Shown: positions 46,884 to 56,758, counted from the first letter of the stretch. The stretch: DNA of 64,000 nucleotides from Massilia sp. 9096 (GCF_000745265.1 NZ_JQNN01000001.1:4402001-4466000); one strand, 5' to 3'. A program made the numbers and translations. Notes: generated by a model from the sequence alone, not told the origin.

Positions 46884-48953
46884 ATGAAGAAGCACTATCT
46901 GTTGAGCGCACTGACCCTGGCGCTGCTCGCCAATGTTGCCCAAGCCGAAGGCGCCGGCGCCGCCGCCGCCAAGAACACCGCCAAGAACGGCCAGGTGCTG
47001 GCGTCCGGCGTCGCCACCCAGTACATCGACCCGTCGGTGCGCGCGCAGGACGATTTTTATGAATACCTGAACGGCAAGTGGCTCAAGACCACCGAGATCC
47101 CGGCCGACAAATCGCGCTGGGGCTCGTTCAACGAGCTGCAGGAAAACACGCTGCCGCAGCTGCGCGGCATCATCGAAAAAGCCTCCGCCTCGAATCCGGC
47201 CAAGGGCAGCGACGCCCAGCGCATCGGCGACTTCTATGCCAGCTTCATGGACGAAGCCAAGCTGGAACAGCTGGGCGTCAGCCCCCTGAGCAGCGAACTG
47301 CAGCGCATCGCCGCCCTGAAGGACAAGTCGGAACTGCCGGCGCTGCTGGCGCACCTGGGCAAGATCGGCGTGAACGTGCCGTTCGACTTCGGCATCCACC
47401 AGGACAACAAGGACTCGACCAAGTACGTGCCGGACATCGGCCAGGGCGGCCTGGGCATGCCTGACCGCGACTACTATCTGAAAGCCGACGACAAGAAGCT
47501 GGCCGAGACCAAGGCCAAGTACCAGTCGCACGTCGAGAAGACGCTGGCGCTGGCCGGCGACAAGAACGCCGCCGCCGACGCGAAAGCCATCGTCGACTTC
47601 GAGACCGCGATCGCCAAGGTGCAGTGGACCAAGGTCGAGCTGCGCGACCCGGTCAAGGCCTACAACAAGGTCAACCTGGCCGACCTGAACACGGTCGCCC
47701 CAGGCTTCGACTGGAAGACCTGGCTGGGAGCCACCGGCCTGGCGAGCAAGACGAGCTACGTGATCGTCGGCCAGCCGACCTACCTGAAGGCGGTGATGGA
47801 CGTGGTCAACAGCACCCCGATCGACACCTGGAAAGCCTACCTGTCGATGCACCTGGTCGATTCCTACGGCAGCTACCTGTCGAAGGCCTTCGTCGACGAG
47901 CGTTTCGACTTCTACGGCAAGACCCTGTCGGGCGTGCAGGAGCAGGAACCGCGCTGGAAGCGTAGCGTCGGCGCGGTCGAGCGCGCGCAGGGCGAGCCGC
48001 TGGGCAAGCTTTACGTGGCCCAGTACTTCCCGCCGGAGCGCAAGGCGCGCATGGAAGCCTTGGTGAAAAACCTGCTGGCCGCCTATAAGGAGTCGATCAA
48101 CCACCTCGACTGGATGTCGCCGGCCACGAAGAAGGAAGCGCAAGCCAAGCTGGCCAAGTTCACCCCGAAGATCGGCTACCCGAGCAAGTGGAAGGATTAC
48201 TCGGCGCTGACCGTGTCCAAGGATGACCTGGTCGGCAACGTCATGCGCGCGCGCGTGTGGGCCGCCGACTACGAGCTGAACAAGCTGGGCAAGCCGATCG
48301 ACCGCACCGAGTGGGGCATGACGCCGCAGACCATCAACGCGTACTACAACCCGGAGATGAACGAGATCGTGTTCCCGGCCGCGATCCTGCAGCCGCCGTT
48401 CTTCGACGCCAACGCGGATGACGCGGTCAACTACGGCGGCATCGGCGCCGTGATCGGCCACGAGATCAGCCACGGCTTCGACGACCAGGGCGCCCAGTAC
48501 GACGGCGACGGCAACCTGCGCGACTGGTGGACCGCCGAAGACCACAAGAACTTCGCGGCCAAGACCAAGGCCCTGGTGGCCCAGTACGACGCGTTCGAGC
48601 CGATCCCGGGTTATCACGTGAACGGCGCCCTGACGCTGGGCGAGAATATCGCCGACAACTCGGGCCTGGCCATCGCCTACAAGGCCTATCACATCTCGTT
48701 GAAAGGCAAGGCGGCGCCGACCATCGACGGCATGACCGGCGACCAGCGCCTGTACGCCGGCTGGGCCCAGGTGTGGCGCGCCAAGACCCGCGAGGCGCAG
48801 CAGATCGTGCGCATCAAGACCGACCCGCACTCGCCGGAGCAGTTCCGCGCCGACGGCACGCTGAAGAACCAGCCGGGCTTCTACGAGGCGTTCAAGGTCA
48901 AGCAAGGCGACAAGATGTACCTGGCGCCGCAGGACCGCGTGATCATCTGGTAA
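46884..48953 (+). CDS. M13 family zinc metallopeptidase, copy 2
   Basis: 689 residues with signal peptide (LLSALTLALLANVAQAEG). The zinc site is VIGHEISHGFDD with GALTLGENIADNSGLA supplying the third ligand. NAYYNPEMNEIVFPAAI and the GMPDRDYYLKADDKKLAETK segment are shared almost word for word with copy 3. It lies 74 bases after copy 1. The ribosome site GGAGATGCAGAGAAC precedes the ATG. Periplasmic oligopeptidase by family; a specific target cannot be told. A strong terminator follows. Confidence 0.93.
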   Translation: MKKHYLLSALTLALLANVAQAEGAGAAAAKNTAKNGQVLASGVATQYIDPSVRAQDDFYEYLNGKWLKTTEIPADKSRWGSFNELQENTLPQLRGIIEKASASNPAKGSDAQRIGDFYASFMDEAKLEQLGVSPLSSELQRIAALKDKSELPALLAHLGKIGVNVPFDFGIHQDNKDSTKYVPDIGQGGLGMPDRDYYLKADDKKLAETKAKYQSHVEKTLALAGDKNAAADAKAIVDFETAIAKVQWTKVELRDPVKAYNKVNLADLNTVAPGFDWKTWLGATGLASKTSYVIVGQPTYLKAVMDVVNSTPIDTWKAYLSMHLVDSYGSYLSKAFVDERFDFYGKTLSGVQEQEPRWKRSVGAVERAQGEPLGKLYVAQYFPPERKARMEALVKNLLAAYKESINHLDWMSPATKKEAQAKLAKFTPKIGYPSKWKDYSALTVSKDDLVGNVMRARVWAADYELNKLGKPIDRTEWGMTPQTINAYYNPEMNEIVFPAAILQPPFFDANADDAVNYGGIGAVIGHEISHGFDDQGAQYDGDGNLRDWWTAEDHKNFAAKTKALVAQYDAFEPIPGYHVNGALTLGENIADNSGLAIAYKAYHISLKGKAAPTIDGMTGDQRLYAGWAQVWRAKTREAQQIVRIKTDPHSPEQFRADGTLKNQPGFYEAFKVKQGDKMYLAPQDRVIIW

Positions 48954-48969
48954 GCGTCTGACGTATCGA

Positions 48970-48996
48970 AAGGCCGCGCATGTCGCGGCCTTTTTT
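48970..48996 (+). terminator. Terminator after M13 copy 2
   Basis: AAGGCCGCG, loop CATGT, CGCGGCCTT, then a T run. The 23-base hairpin is identical to the one after copy 3. Confidence 0.9.
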
Positions 48997-49023
48997 ACAA
49001 CAACAACTGAAAGAGAGAAGACC

Positions 49024-51081
49024 ATGAAACGCATCGCACTGAGCGCCCTGAGCCTGGCGCTGGCGGCCGGCTTCGCGCACGGGGCCGAAGGCGCCGCGGC
49101 CAAGTCGTCGCCTGCCGCCCCGGCGCTGTCGTCCGGCATCGCCACCGAATACATCGAACCGTCGGTCAAGCCGCAAAACGATTTTTACCGCTACCTGAAC
49201 GGCAAGTGGCTCAAGACCGTCGAGATCCCGGCCGACCAGTCGAGCTGGGGCGCGTTCGAAGAGCTGTATGAAAACAGCCTGGCCGATTTGCGCGGGCTGA
49301 TCGAAAAGACCGCCGCCGGCAACCCGGCCGCCGGCAGCGACGCGCGCCGCATCGGCGACTACTACGCCAGCTTCATGGACGAGGCCCGGCTCGAGCAGCT
49401 CGGCATCGCGCCCCTGAACGGCGAGCTGGCCAGGATCGCGGCCATCAAGGACAAGGCCGAACTGCCGGCGCTGCTGGCGCATCTGGGCACCCTCGGCGTG
49501 AACGTCCCGTTCGATTACGGCGTCCACCAGGACAACAAGGATTCGACCAAGTACGTCGCCGACATCGGCCAGGGCGGCCTGGGCATGCCCGACCGCGACT
49601 ACTATTTGAAGGCGGACGACAAGAAGCTGGCCGAGACCAAGGCCAAGTACCAGCAGCACGTCGAGAAGACCCTTCTGCTCGCCGGCGACAAGAATGCCGC
49701 CGCCAGTGCCAAGGCCATCGTCGACTTCGAAACCGACATCGCCAAGGTCCAGTGGACCAAGGTCGAGCTGCGCGATCCGATCAAGGCCTACAACAAGGTC
49801 GACCTGGCCGACTTGCCCAGGATGGCGCCGGGCTTCGACTGGAACAGCTGGCTGCAGTCGAGCGGCATCGCCGGCAAGACCGGCTACGTGATCGTCAGCC
49901 AGCCGACCTACCTGAAAGGCTTCGTCGCCGTGTCCGACAAGACGCCGCTCGACACCTGGAAGGCTTACCTGTCGATGCGCCTGATCGATTCCTACGCCAA
50001 CGACCTGTCCAAGGCCTTCGTCGACGAGCACTTCGACTTCTACGGCAAGACGCTGTCGGGCCAGCCCGAGCAGGAACCGCGCTGGAAGCGTGGCGTCGGC
50101 GCGGTCGAGCACGCGCAGGGCGAGGCGCTGGGCAAGCTGTACGTCGCCGAGTACTTCCCGGCCGACCGCAAGGCGCGCATGGAAGCGCTGGTGCAGAACC
50201 TGCTGACCGCCTATAAACAGTCGATCGACCGCCTCGACTGGATGTCGCCGGCCACCAAGAAGGAAGCGCAGGCCAAGCTGGCCAAGTTCACGCCGAAGAT
50301 CGGCTACCCCAACAAGTGGCGCGATTACTCGTCGCTGGTGGTCGTGCGCGACGACCTGGTCGGCAACGTCATGCGCGCGCGCGCGTTCGAGTCGCAGCGC
50401 CAGCTGAACAAGCTGGGCCAGCCGATCGACCGCGACGAGTGGGGCATGACGCCGCAGACCATCAACGCCTATTACAACCCGGAGATGAACGAGATCGTGT
50501 TCCCGGCCGCGATCCTGCAGCCGCCGTTCTTCGACGCCAAGGCCGACGATGCCGCCAACTACGGCGCGATCGGCGCGGTCATCGGCCACGAGATTAGCCA
50601 CGGCTTCGACGACCAGGGCGCCCAGTACGACGGCGACGGCAACCTGCGCGACTGGTGGACCGCGGCCGATCACAAGAACTTCGAAGCCAAGACCAAGATG
50701 CTGGTGGCGCAGTACAACGCCTTCGAACCGATCCCGGGCTACCACGTGAACGGCGAACTGACGCTGGGCGAAAACATCGCGGACAACTCGGGTCTCGCCA
50801 TTGCCTACAAGGCCTATCACATCTCGCTGAAAGGGAAACCGGCGCCGGTCATTGGCGGCCTCACCGGCGACCAGCGCCTGTACATGGGCTGGGCCCAGGC
50901 CTGGCGCGCCAAGATGCGCGAAGCCCAGCGCATCGTGCTGATCAAGAGCGATCCGCATTCGCCGGATGAGTTCCGCGCCAATGGCAGCCTGCGCAACCAG
51001 CCGGGCTTTTACGAGGCGTTCAAGGTCAAGCCGGGCGACAAGATGTACCTGGCGCCGAAAGACCGCGTCATCATCTGGTAA
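49024..51081 (+). CDS. M13 family zinc metallopeptidase, copy 3
   Basis: 685 residues with signal peptide (LSALSLALAAGFAHGAEG). HExxH is in VIGHEISHGFDDQGAQYDGD and the Glu ligand in GELTLGENIADNSGLA. The whole chain is close to copy 2, with mainly conservative changes, pointing to a more recent duplication of these two. It starts 70 bases after copy 2 with GAGAGAAGACC upstream. The C-terminus KDRVIIW matches copy 2 (QDRVIIW). Function as for copy 2. Confidence 0.93.
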   Translation: MKRIALSALSLALAAGFAHGAEGAAAKSSPAAPALSSGIATEYIEPSVKPQNDFYRYLNGKWLKTVEIPADQSSWGAFEELYENSLADLRGLIEKTAAGNPAAGSDARRIGDYYASFMDEARLEQLGIAPLNGELARIAAIKDKAELPALLAHLGTLGVNVPFDYGVHQDNKDSTKYVADIGQGGLGMPDRDYYLKADDKKLAETKAKYQQHVEKTLLLAGDKNAAASAKAIVDFETDIAKVQWTKVELRDPIKAYNKVDLADLPRMAPGFDWNSWLQSSGIAGKTGYVIVSQPTYLKGFVAVSDKTPLDTWKAYLSMRLIDSYANDLSKAFVDEHFDFYGKTLSGQPEQEPRWKRGVGAVEHAQGEALGKLYVAEYFPADRKARMEALVQNLLTAYKQSIDRLDWMSPATKKEAQAKLAKFTPKIGYPNKWRDYSSLVVVRDDLVGNVMRARAFESQRQLNKLGQPIDRDEWGMTPQTINAYYNPEMNEIVFPAAILQPPFFDAKADDAANYGAIGAVIGHEISHGFDDQGAQYDGDGNLRDWWTAADHKNFEAKTKMLVAQYNAFEPIPGYHVNGELTLGENIADNSGLAIAYKAYHISLKGKPAPVIGGLTGDQRLYMGWAQAWRAKMREAQRIVLIKSDPHSPDEFRANGSLRNQPGFYEAFKVKPGDKMYLAPKDRVIIW

Positions 51082-51105
51082 ACCCGGTAAGCAGCATCCC
51101 GAGCC

Positions 51106-51128
51106 AAGGCCGCGCATGTCGCGGCCTT
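51106..51128 (+). terminator. Hairpin after M13 copy 3, duplicate of the copy 2 terminator
   Basis: The same 23 bases as at 48970-48992, but followed by GTTGATG instead of a T run, so it may have lost efficiency. Confidence 0.7.
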
Positions 51129-51262
51129 GTTGATGAGGGACTGTTGGTTTTTCGATGAAAGCAAGAATAATTTCTTTTTCGTAACACGGCTGTCATATAA
51201 GATTCCGGTACACAACGAACGGCGGGAAGTTGTCGCACTCAAAACTGCCGACAAGGAGAGCC

Positions 51263-52309
51263 ATGACATCCCGTAACCTGCCGGCTCAGGCGGAGTCCAC
51301 CAGTTTTGCTTACAGCCTGTTCAAAGTCCTGTCGATCCTGATGGTGGTCACCGGGCACTGGTTTTCCCAATCCTCGATCCCATTGTGGGTGCCGACCGAC
51401 ATCGGCTTGTTCATCTTCGCTTTTTCGTCCGGGATGTTTACGACCCGGATCTATGGGATCGACCTCGACGTTCGCGCTTTCTGGCGAAAAAAGCTGCAGC
51501 GTCTGCTGGTGCGTTATTGGCTGATCCTCGCCTGCCTGTCGCTGCTGCTGCTGGCTTGCGGCGAACCGGTCTTCCACTGGCATTCGCTCGTGCATTATTT
51601 CGGCCTGTCGGGCCTGCTCAACCTGTTCGGGCACAATCAAAGCGCCCTGGGCAACGGCCTCTGGTTTTTCACGCTGCTTCTCCTGTTTTACATCAGCTAT
51701 CCTTACCTGGCGCGCATGGTGGCCACCGCCGGCGAGAGTCTGCTGCTGCCGCTCGCGTTCGCGATCGTCCTGGTGCTGCTGGACCGTTTCGTCTACATCG
51801 GCTTTGCGCTCTGGTTGACAACCCTCGGGTTCATCGTCGGCGTCTACGTTGGCCGCTACGATACGCAGGTGCCATCCAGCGTGAGCCTGTCCGTGACGGT
51901 CGCGGCGTTGGCTGCGATGCTGGCCTTGAACCTCATGCTGGGCTACAAGGGACTGACCGGCGTACTACTGGCGTTGGCGTGCATCGGTACCAATCTCTGG
52001 CTGATGAAAGTACGGATCCCGCAATCGCTGCCGCTACGCCTCCTGGCCAGCCTGGAAGACTGCCTGCTCGAAATTTACCTCATCCATACTTATCTGTTCA
52101 TGCACTTGACAGGCCACGGCGCGCTGGATTTCGTCGTGTCGCTGACGGTGATCGTCGCTGCGGCATGGGCTTTGAACCGGGCGGCGACCAGCCTCATCAA
52201 GCACCTGTTTGCCAAACGCAAACCGGCGTCATCGGCGCCGGGTTTCAACAACCTGGCCGCGATAGAACTGGGGCTGCAGGAAGGCGTCGATGGCCAGAGC
52301 GCTGGTTAA
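51263..52309 (+). CDS. Acyltransferase 3 family membrane protein
   Basis: 348 residues with about ten membrane helices. The first helix carries the conserved His in LMVVTGHWFSQSSIP, and RRIYG-like basic loops (WRKKLQRLLVRYW) follow, as in acyltransferases that acetylate or otherwise acylate surface sugars. The later LEIYLIHTYLFMHLTGHG matches the family's final helix pattern. ATG 51263 has AAGGAGAGCC upstream. It is first in a series of glycan genes; the acceptor is unknown. A second member (55551-56663) of the family lies downstream and is broken. Confidence 0.8.
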   Translation: MTSRNLPAQAESTSFAYSLFKVLSILMVVTGHWFSQSSIPLWVPTDIGLFIFAFSSGMFTTRIYGIDLDVRAFWRKKLQRLLVRYWLILACLSLLLLACGEPVFHWHSLVHYFGLSGLLNLFGHNQSALGNGLWFFTLLLLFYISYPYLARMVATAGESLLLPLAFAIVLVLLDRFVYIGFALWLTTLGFIVGVYVGRYDTQVPSSVSLSVTVAALAAMLALNLMLGYKGLTGVLLALACIGTNLWLMKVRIPQSLPLRLLASLEDCLLEIYLIHTYLFMHLTGHGALDFVVSLTVIVAAAWALNRAATSLIKHLFAKRKPASSAPGFNNLAAIELGLQEGVDGQSAG

Positions 52310-52446
52310 GAATGAGGTCATACAGTGTTGGGTGAGCAATTTGTCGGCCAATCACGACATAAGCTAAGACAATTCTTGGAACACAATTGTAAGAATTGCA
52401 AATTTGCATTACATTAGGCACATTTGAAGCCAACCGAAGGTCTCCA

Positions 52447-54096
52447 ATGCAAACCGTTTCCAAGAGATCGTCGGCGTCGTTCCTGTTGCTGGCTTACCTG
52501 TGTGCAGTCGTCGTCGGCATCGTGGCCATGGTGCTGGCCCGGGCCTACCAGGCGGGATTTTCCGGCGCGGATGAGCCGGCGCACTTCCTGAACGGTTATT
52601 TCATCGCGAATTACGTCAGCCACCACCTCGGCAGCAACCCAATGGGGGCGGCCACCGATTTCTACATCCACTACCCGAAAATCTCGATCGGCCACTGGCC
52701 GCCGGCATACTACGGCTTCCTCGGCATCCTGTTCCTGATGCTGCCGCCGACCATGCCGGTGGCGTTCGCCATCAACGTCGTGGTCGCGGCCTTGCCGGCG
52801 ATCGGCGTGGCGGCCGCGCTGTCGCTGCTGGCCGATCGCCGCATGGCGCTGGCCGGCGTGCTGATCTACGCGCTGGCGCCGCTGGCGCTCGAAGGGCAGG
52901 CGATGTTCATGGTCGACCAGCCGCTGGCCGCCTGCCTGGTGGCGGCGACGGCGGTATGGATCGCCTACATGCGCAGCGGCGGCTGGGGCAAGGTGCTCGG
53001 CTTCGCGCTGCTGGCGGCAATCGCCGTCCTGATCAAGGGCAATGGCTGGCTGGTCGGGCTGATTCCCATGTTTCATATCGCCTTGACCGGCCAGTGGCGT
53101 CAGCTGCTGTCGGTCAAACTGTACGTGGCCGCCGCCCTGGCGGCCGTCATCGTGGTGCCGTGGTACATGCTGACCGCGAAGATCGCCGCCGACGGTTTCA
53201 ATTACCACGCCGGCATCGACTACGCGCTCAAGGCACTCGGCGCGAATCTGTTCACGGTGGTGCAGAACCTGACGCCGGCCGGGGCGCTGCTGGCGCTGGT
53301 CGGCCTGGTCAACGAATTCCGTGGCCGCAAGCAGTCGCCGCAGCGCTGGCTGATCGTCAGCGGCATCGTCAGCCTGGTGCTGGCGACGCTGACGCTGCAG
53401 TCGCTGATCCCGGTGGACATCGTCGACCGCTATATGGCGCCGGCGCTGCCGGCCCTGGTGGTGCTGGCCGTGCTCGGCCTGCAGCGCCTGATCGCGCTCA
53501 TCGGCGCCGCCGGGCCGGTGCCGCGCGTGCAGGCGATCGCCGCGGTCGTCCTGCTGGTGCTGATGGCCTCGCCCGGCTTCGTGCACCTGTTCGAACGTGC
53601 GCCCAAGGCCGACACCGGCATCGAACAGGTGGCGCAGCAGCTGACGGCCGACGGCATGCCGTCGGTGTCGGTGATCGATGGCGACACTTCGGCCGAAGGC
53701 GCCTTCATCGCCGACATGGCGGTGCGCGACAGCGGCCTGAAAAGCTACGTCATCCGCGCTTCAAAGCTGATGGCCGATTCCAACTTCATGGGCAGCAGCT
53801 ATGCGCTGCGCTTCCACGACGACAGCCAGGTCCTGGCCGAACTGCGCCGCCTGGGCGTACAGCACGTCGTGCTGGTCCGAAGCGGCAACCGTCCCGCCTT
53901 CCCGCACAGCGACCAGATCCGTCAGGCCCTGCAGCGCAGCGACTCGGGTTTCAAGCTGCGCGAGCAGCTGGCGCACCGTTATCGTCCGGGCACCACCGAG
54001 GTGTATGACGCCACCGGGCCGGTGGCGCCGAACATCGCCGCCGTACGCGATCTCGGCATTCCGGCCAAGGCCAGCAACATCGTCAAATTACAGTAA
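52447..54096 (+). CDS. GT-C type membrane glycosyltransferase (ArnT/PMT-like)
   Basis: 549 residues with about eleven membrane helices. The first periplasmic loop has FSGADEPAHFLNGYF; an acidic pair there is the hallmark of GT-C transferases that use polyprenyl-linked sugars. A soluble domain of about 150 residues (from SPGFVHLFERAPKADTG) ends the protein and probably lies in the periplasm. It is followed by GT2 and GtrA genes, which make and flip a polyprenyl-phosphate sugar, so the three may form one glycosylation route. Start MQTVSK at 52447. Confidence 0.8.
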   Translation: MQTVSKRSSASFLLLAYLCAVVVGIVAMVLARAYQAGFSGADEPAHFLNGYFIANYVSHHLGSNPMGAATDFYIHYPKISIGHWPPAYYGFLGILFLMLPPTMPVAFAINVVVAALPAIGVAAALSLLADRRMALAGVLIYALAPLALEGQAMFMVDQPLAACLVAATAVWIAYMRSGGWGKVLGFALLAAIAVLIKGNGWLVGLIPMFHIALTGQWRQLLSVKLYVAAALAAVIVVPWYMLTAKIAADGFNYHAGIDYALKALGANLFTVVQNLTPAGALLALVGLVNEFRGRKQSPQRWLIVSGIVSLVLATLTLQSLIPVDIVDRYMAPALPALVVLAVLGLQRLIALIGAAGPVPRVQAIAAVVLLVLMASPGFVHLFERAPKADTGIEQVAQQLTADGMPSVSVIDGDTSAEGAFIADMAVRDSGLKSYVIRASKLMADSNFMGSSYALRFHDDSQVLAELRRLGVQHVVLVRSGNRPAFPHSDQIRQALQRSDSGFKLREQLAHRYRPGTTEVYDATGPVAPNIAAVRDLGIPAKASNIVKLQ

Positions 54097-54107
54097 GAGA
54101 ATCCAGC

Positions 54108-55112
54108 ATGCATTCCACCCTGAAAGCCTCCGCCAACGTGATGCCGATCGAAGCCGCGCAAGCGTCGTACGCCGGTTTCGAGATCGCGGTCATCCTGCCC
54201 TGCTATAACGAAGAGGCTGCGATCGCCGAGGTCGTCGCCGGCTTCCGCAAGGTGCTGCCGCAGGCCAAGGTCTACGTCTACGACAACAATTCGAAGGACC
54301 GCACCTCGGAGCGCGCCGCCGCCGCCGGCGCCATCGTGCGCAGCGAAACCCTGCAGGGCAAGGGCAACGTGGTGCGCCGCATGTTCGCCGATGTCGACGC
54401 CGACATCTACCTGATGTGCGACGGCGACATCACCTACGACGCCGCCAGCGCTCCGGCCCTGATCGCCAAGCTGGTCGACGACAACCTCGACATGGTGGTC
54501 GGCTGCCGCATCGACACCCAGCAGGAAGCCTACCGCGCCGGCCACCGCTTCGGCAACGCGCTGTTCACCGGCGCCGTCGCCAGCCTGTTCGGCAACCGCT
54601 TCACCGACATCCTGTCGGGCTACCGCGTGTTCTCGCGCCGCTACGTGAAATCGTTCCCGGCGCTGTCGAACGGCTTCGAGATCGAAACCGAACTGACGGT
54701 GCACGCGCTGCAGCTGCGCATGCCGATCGGCGAACTCGACACGCCCTACGGCGCACGCCTGGAAGGCTCGACCAGCAAGCTGTCGACCTACCGCGACGGC
54801 TTCAAGATCCTCATGATGATCACCAAGCTGTTCAAGAACGAGCGCCCGCTGTTCTTCTTCTCGATCATCTTCGCGCTGCTGTCGCTGACCGCGCTCGGCC
54901 TGTCGGTGCCGCTGCTGGTGACGTATTTCCAGACCGGCCTGGTGCCGCGCCTGCCGACCGCGGTGCTGGCGGCGAGCATCATGCTGCTGGCCTTCTTGTC
55001 GCTGACGTCCGGCCTGGTGCTCGACACCGTCACGCACGGCCGCCGCGAGCTCAAGCGACTGGCCTATCTGACCATTCCGTCGGTCGGGGCCCAGCTCGGC
55101 AAGCGCAATTGA
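54108..55112 (+). CDS. Glycosyltransferase family 2, polyprenyl-phosphate sugar synthase type
   Basis: 334 residues. The GT-A domain begins IAVILPCYNEEAAIAEVV, with VYDNNSKDRT and the metal-binding D-x-D region LMCDGDITYDA. Two membrane helices near the C-terminus (IIFALLSLTALGLSVPLL and LAASIMLLAFLSLTSGL) resemble GtrB/dolichol-phosphate-mannose synthase enzymes. It starts 12 bases after the GT-C gene. Its TGA overlaps the TTG start of the gtrA-like gene. Product: a sugar on undecaprenyl phosphate, used by the upstream GT-C enzyme (inference). Confidence 0.88.
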   Translation: MHSTLKASANVMPIEAAQASYAGFEIAVILPCYNEEAAIAEVVAGFRKVLPQAKVYVYDNNSKDRTSERAAAAGAIVRSETLQGKGNVVRRMFADVDADIYLMCDGDITYDAASAPALIAKLVDDNLDMVVGCRIDTQQEAYRAGHRFGNALFTGAVASLFGNRFTDILSGYRVFSRRYVKSFPALSNGFEIETELTVHALQLRMPIGELDTPYGARLEGSTSKLSTYRDGFKILMMITKLFKNERPLFFFSIIFALLSLTALGLSVPLLVTYFQTGLVPRLPTAVLAASIMLLAFLSLTSGLVLDTVTHGRRELKRLAYLTIPSVGAQLGKRN

Positions 55113-55507
55113 AGCAATTCCTGCGCTTTTGCGTCGTCGGTGCGCTTGGGTTCGTTACCGACTTCGCGACCTTGTATGTGGTCATGCATGGATTCGGATT
55201 CGGAACCTTGTGCGGGCGCTTGGTATCGTTCCTGGTCGCCGCGACGGTGACCTGGAAAGTCAATCGCCATTTCACATTTGTCAAGAAAGACAAGGGTTCG
55301 ATCCGCGAATGGCTGCACTACCTGATGTTCACCGGCATTGGAGGGGTGATCAACGTGAGCGTGTATCAATTCTGGCTCTGGGCTACCGGGGGCCGCAGCA
55401 CACTGAACTTGTTTCTTGCGGTGGCAGCAGGCTCCGGCGTCGCCATGATGTGCAATTTCATGATCTCGAAGTATGCGGTATTCAGCGAACGCCGCATGCC
55501 GTCGTAG
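55109..55507 (+). CDS. GtrA family membrane protein
   Basis: 132 residues with four membrane helices. FLRFCVVGALGFVTDFATLYVV (split across the first helix) and TWKVNRHFTFVKKDKGS are GtrA hallmarks. It likely flips an undecaprenyl-phosphate sugar across the inner membrane. The start is a TTG overlapping the stop of the GT2 gene (TTGA at 55109-55112), and no ATG is available before the domain. This coupling supports joint work with the GT2 enzyme. Confidence 0.87.
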   Translation: MKQFLRFCVVGALGFVTDFATLYVVMHGFGFGTLCGRLVSFLVAATVTWKVNRHFTFVKKDKGSIREWLHYLMFTGIGGVINVSVYQFWLWATGGRSTLNLFLAVAAGSGVAMMCNFMISKYAVFSERRMPS

Positions 55508-55550
55508 CGCCAGCCCGCAAATAACAGATCAATCAACTTTTCCGAATACC

Positions 55551-56663
55551 GTGAAACCCAAGTTCTCCGCTTATCTGGATGTAGTGCGCTTCCTGGCTGC
55601 GCTCACTGTCTTCCTGGGACACGCGTCTGGTATGAAATGGACAGGCGGCTTTCTTTGGCAACTCGGTGGTTATGGCGATACCTGCGTCGTCATCTTCTTC
55701 GTCCTATCGGGCTTTGTCATCGCGTATGTCACGGACAACAAAGAAAATCACTGGACAACTTACAGCGCCAATCGTATCGCCAGACTGTGGTCGGTCATTA
55801 TTCCGGCGCTGGTACTGACTTTTGTAATCGACTATATCGGCGTCAGGGTTGCGCCGCAGTTGTATCTTGGGCAGCCCTGGTTCAATGGCGACCATCTCGC
55901 GATGCGCTATCTCGTGTCGTTCTTTCTGCTCAACGAAGCTTGGCACATCGGCTATGCGCCGGGCATCAACCAGCCATTCTGGTCGCTCAGCTACGAAGCC
56001 TTTTATTATCTGATTTTTGCGCTCCTGACTTTTTATAAAGGGAGAGGCAAACTGCTGGCTCTCCTGATCGTCATTGCAGTCGGCGGTCCGGTCGTGCTGG
56101 CATTGCTGCCGGTCTGGCTGGCCGGGGTATGGATTTATCGTAACGCCAAGGCGACAACGCTGCCCAAGCCGATTGCCGGATTGATGTTCGTCATCAGTGG
56201 CGTTCTGCTGATGCTGTCGCCGACGGTCCGCCAATTCGCCAGCTTCCAATTGATGGGGCTGGAAATCGGTGGCCGCTACGTTGACGCGGTAGCCTTCCTG
56301 ATGAATCTGGTTGCAGCTCGGAATTTGTTAGACGGCAACGAACCGCTGCCGGCCAGGCTGGGGCGAACGATCAAGCGGGTTGCCTCGCGACCTTCGTGTT
56401 GTATCTATTCCACCGGCCACTGATGCAGCTGTTTTCGTACATCGGCCCCGCCAATCCCGCGAGCGCGAGTCGGCATACTGGTGATCGGCGCCACGCTGAT
56501 CGTCGTTGCCCTGGCGACGCCATTGTGCGACCGCTTCCAGGCATTGCTGCGGAGATGGTGGTCGCGTTGCCTAGCGCCAAGCAAGCCCCATCCGCCGGTG
56601 CCGGAAACGCCCGCGAACGCGGGGCACCCGGAGCTGCTCCTGGCGGAACCGGTCGACAGCTGA
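55551..56663 (+). pseudogene. Acyltransferase 3 family gene with two compensating frameshifts
   Basis: From GTG 55551 the frame reads a normal acyltransferase: FSAYLDVVRFLAALTVFLGH with the catalytic His, VVIFFVLSGFVIAYV and NQPFWSLSYEAFYYLIFALL. Near 56385-56395 the expected last helix (ATFVLYLFHRPLMQLFSYIG) moves to another frame, and near 56463-56472 the ending (GILVIGATLIVVALATP) returns to the first frame. The original frame meets a stop at 56421-56423. Two single-base changes of opposite sign about 75 bases apart explain this. It may be decayed or a local assembly error. Confidence 0.72.
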
Positions 56664-56690
56664 AGTGTACCCGACAATGCAAACGACATG

Positions 56691-56728
56691 AAAAAAGCCC
56701 CCGCGCCGTTGCCGACGCGAGGGCTTTT
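56691..56728. terminator. Bidirectional terminator between acyltransferase and beta-helix genes
   Basis: AAAAGCCC-C-CGCG pairs with CGCG-A-GGGCTTTT around a ten-base loop. Six A on one side and a T run on the other let it work in both directions for the two convergent genes. Confidence 0.85.
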
Positions 56729-56758
56729 GTTTGTCGTCGGCAGACGACGGGCGGATGA

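Noticed and set aside
44686..51117. Long minus-strand open frames opposite each of the three M13 genes
   Set aside because: They have low-complexity Val/Leu/Arg/Gly composition, no start signals and exact register with the real genes. The three look alike only because the sense genes are paralogues.
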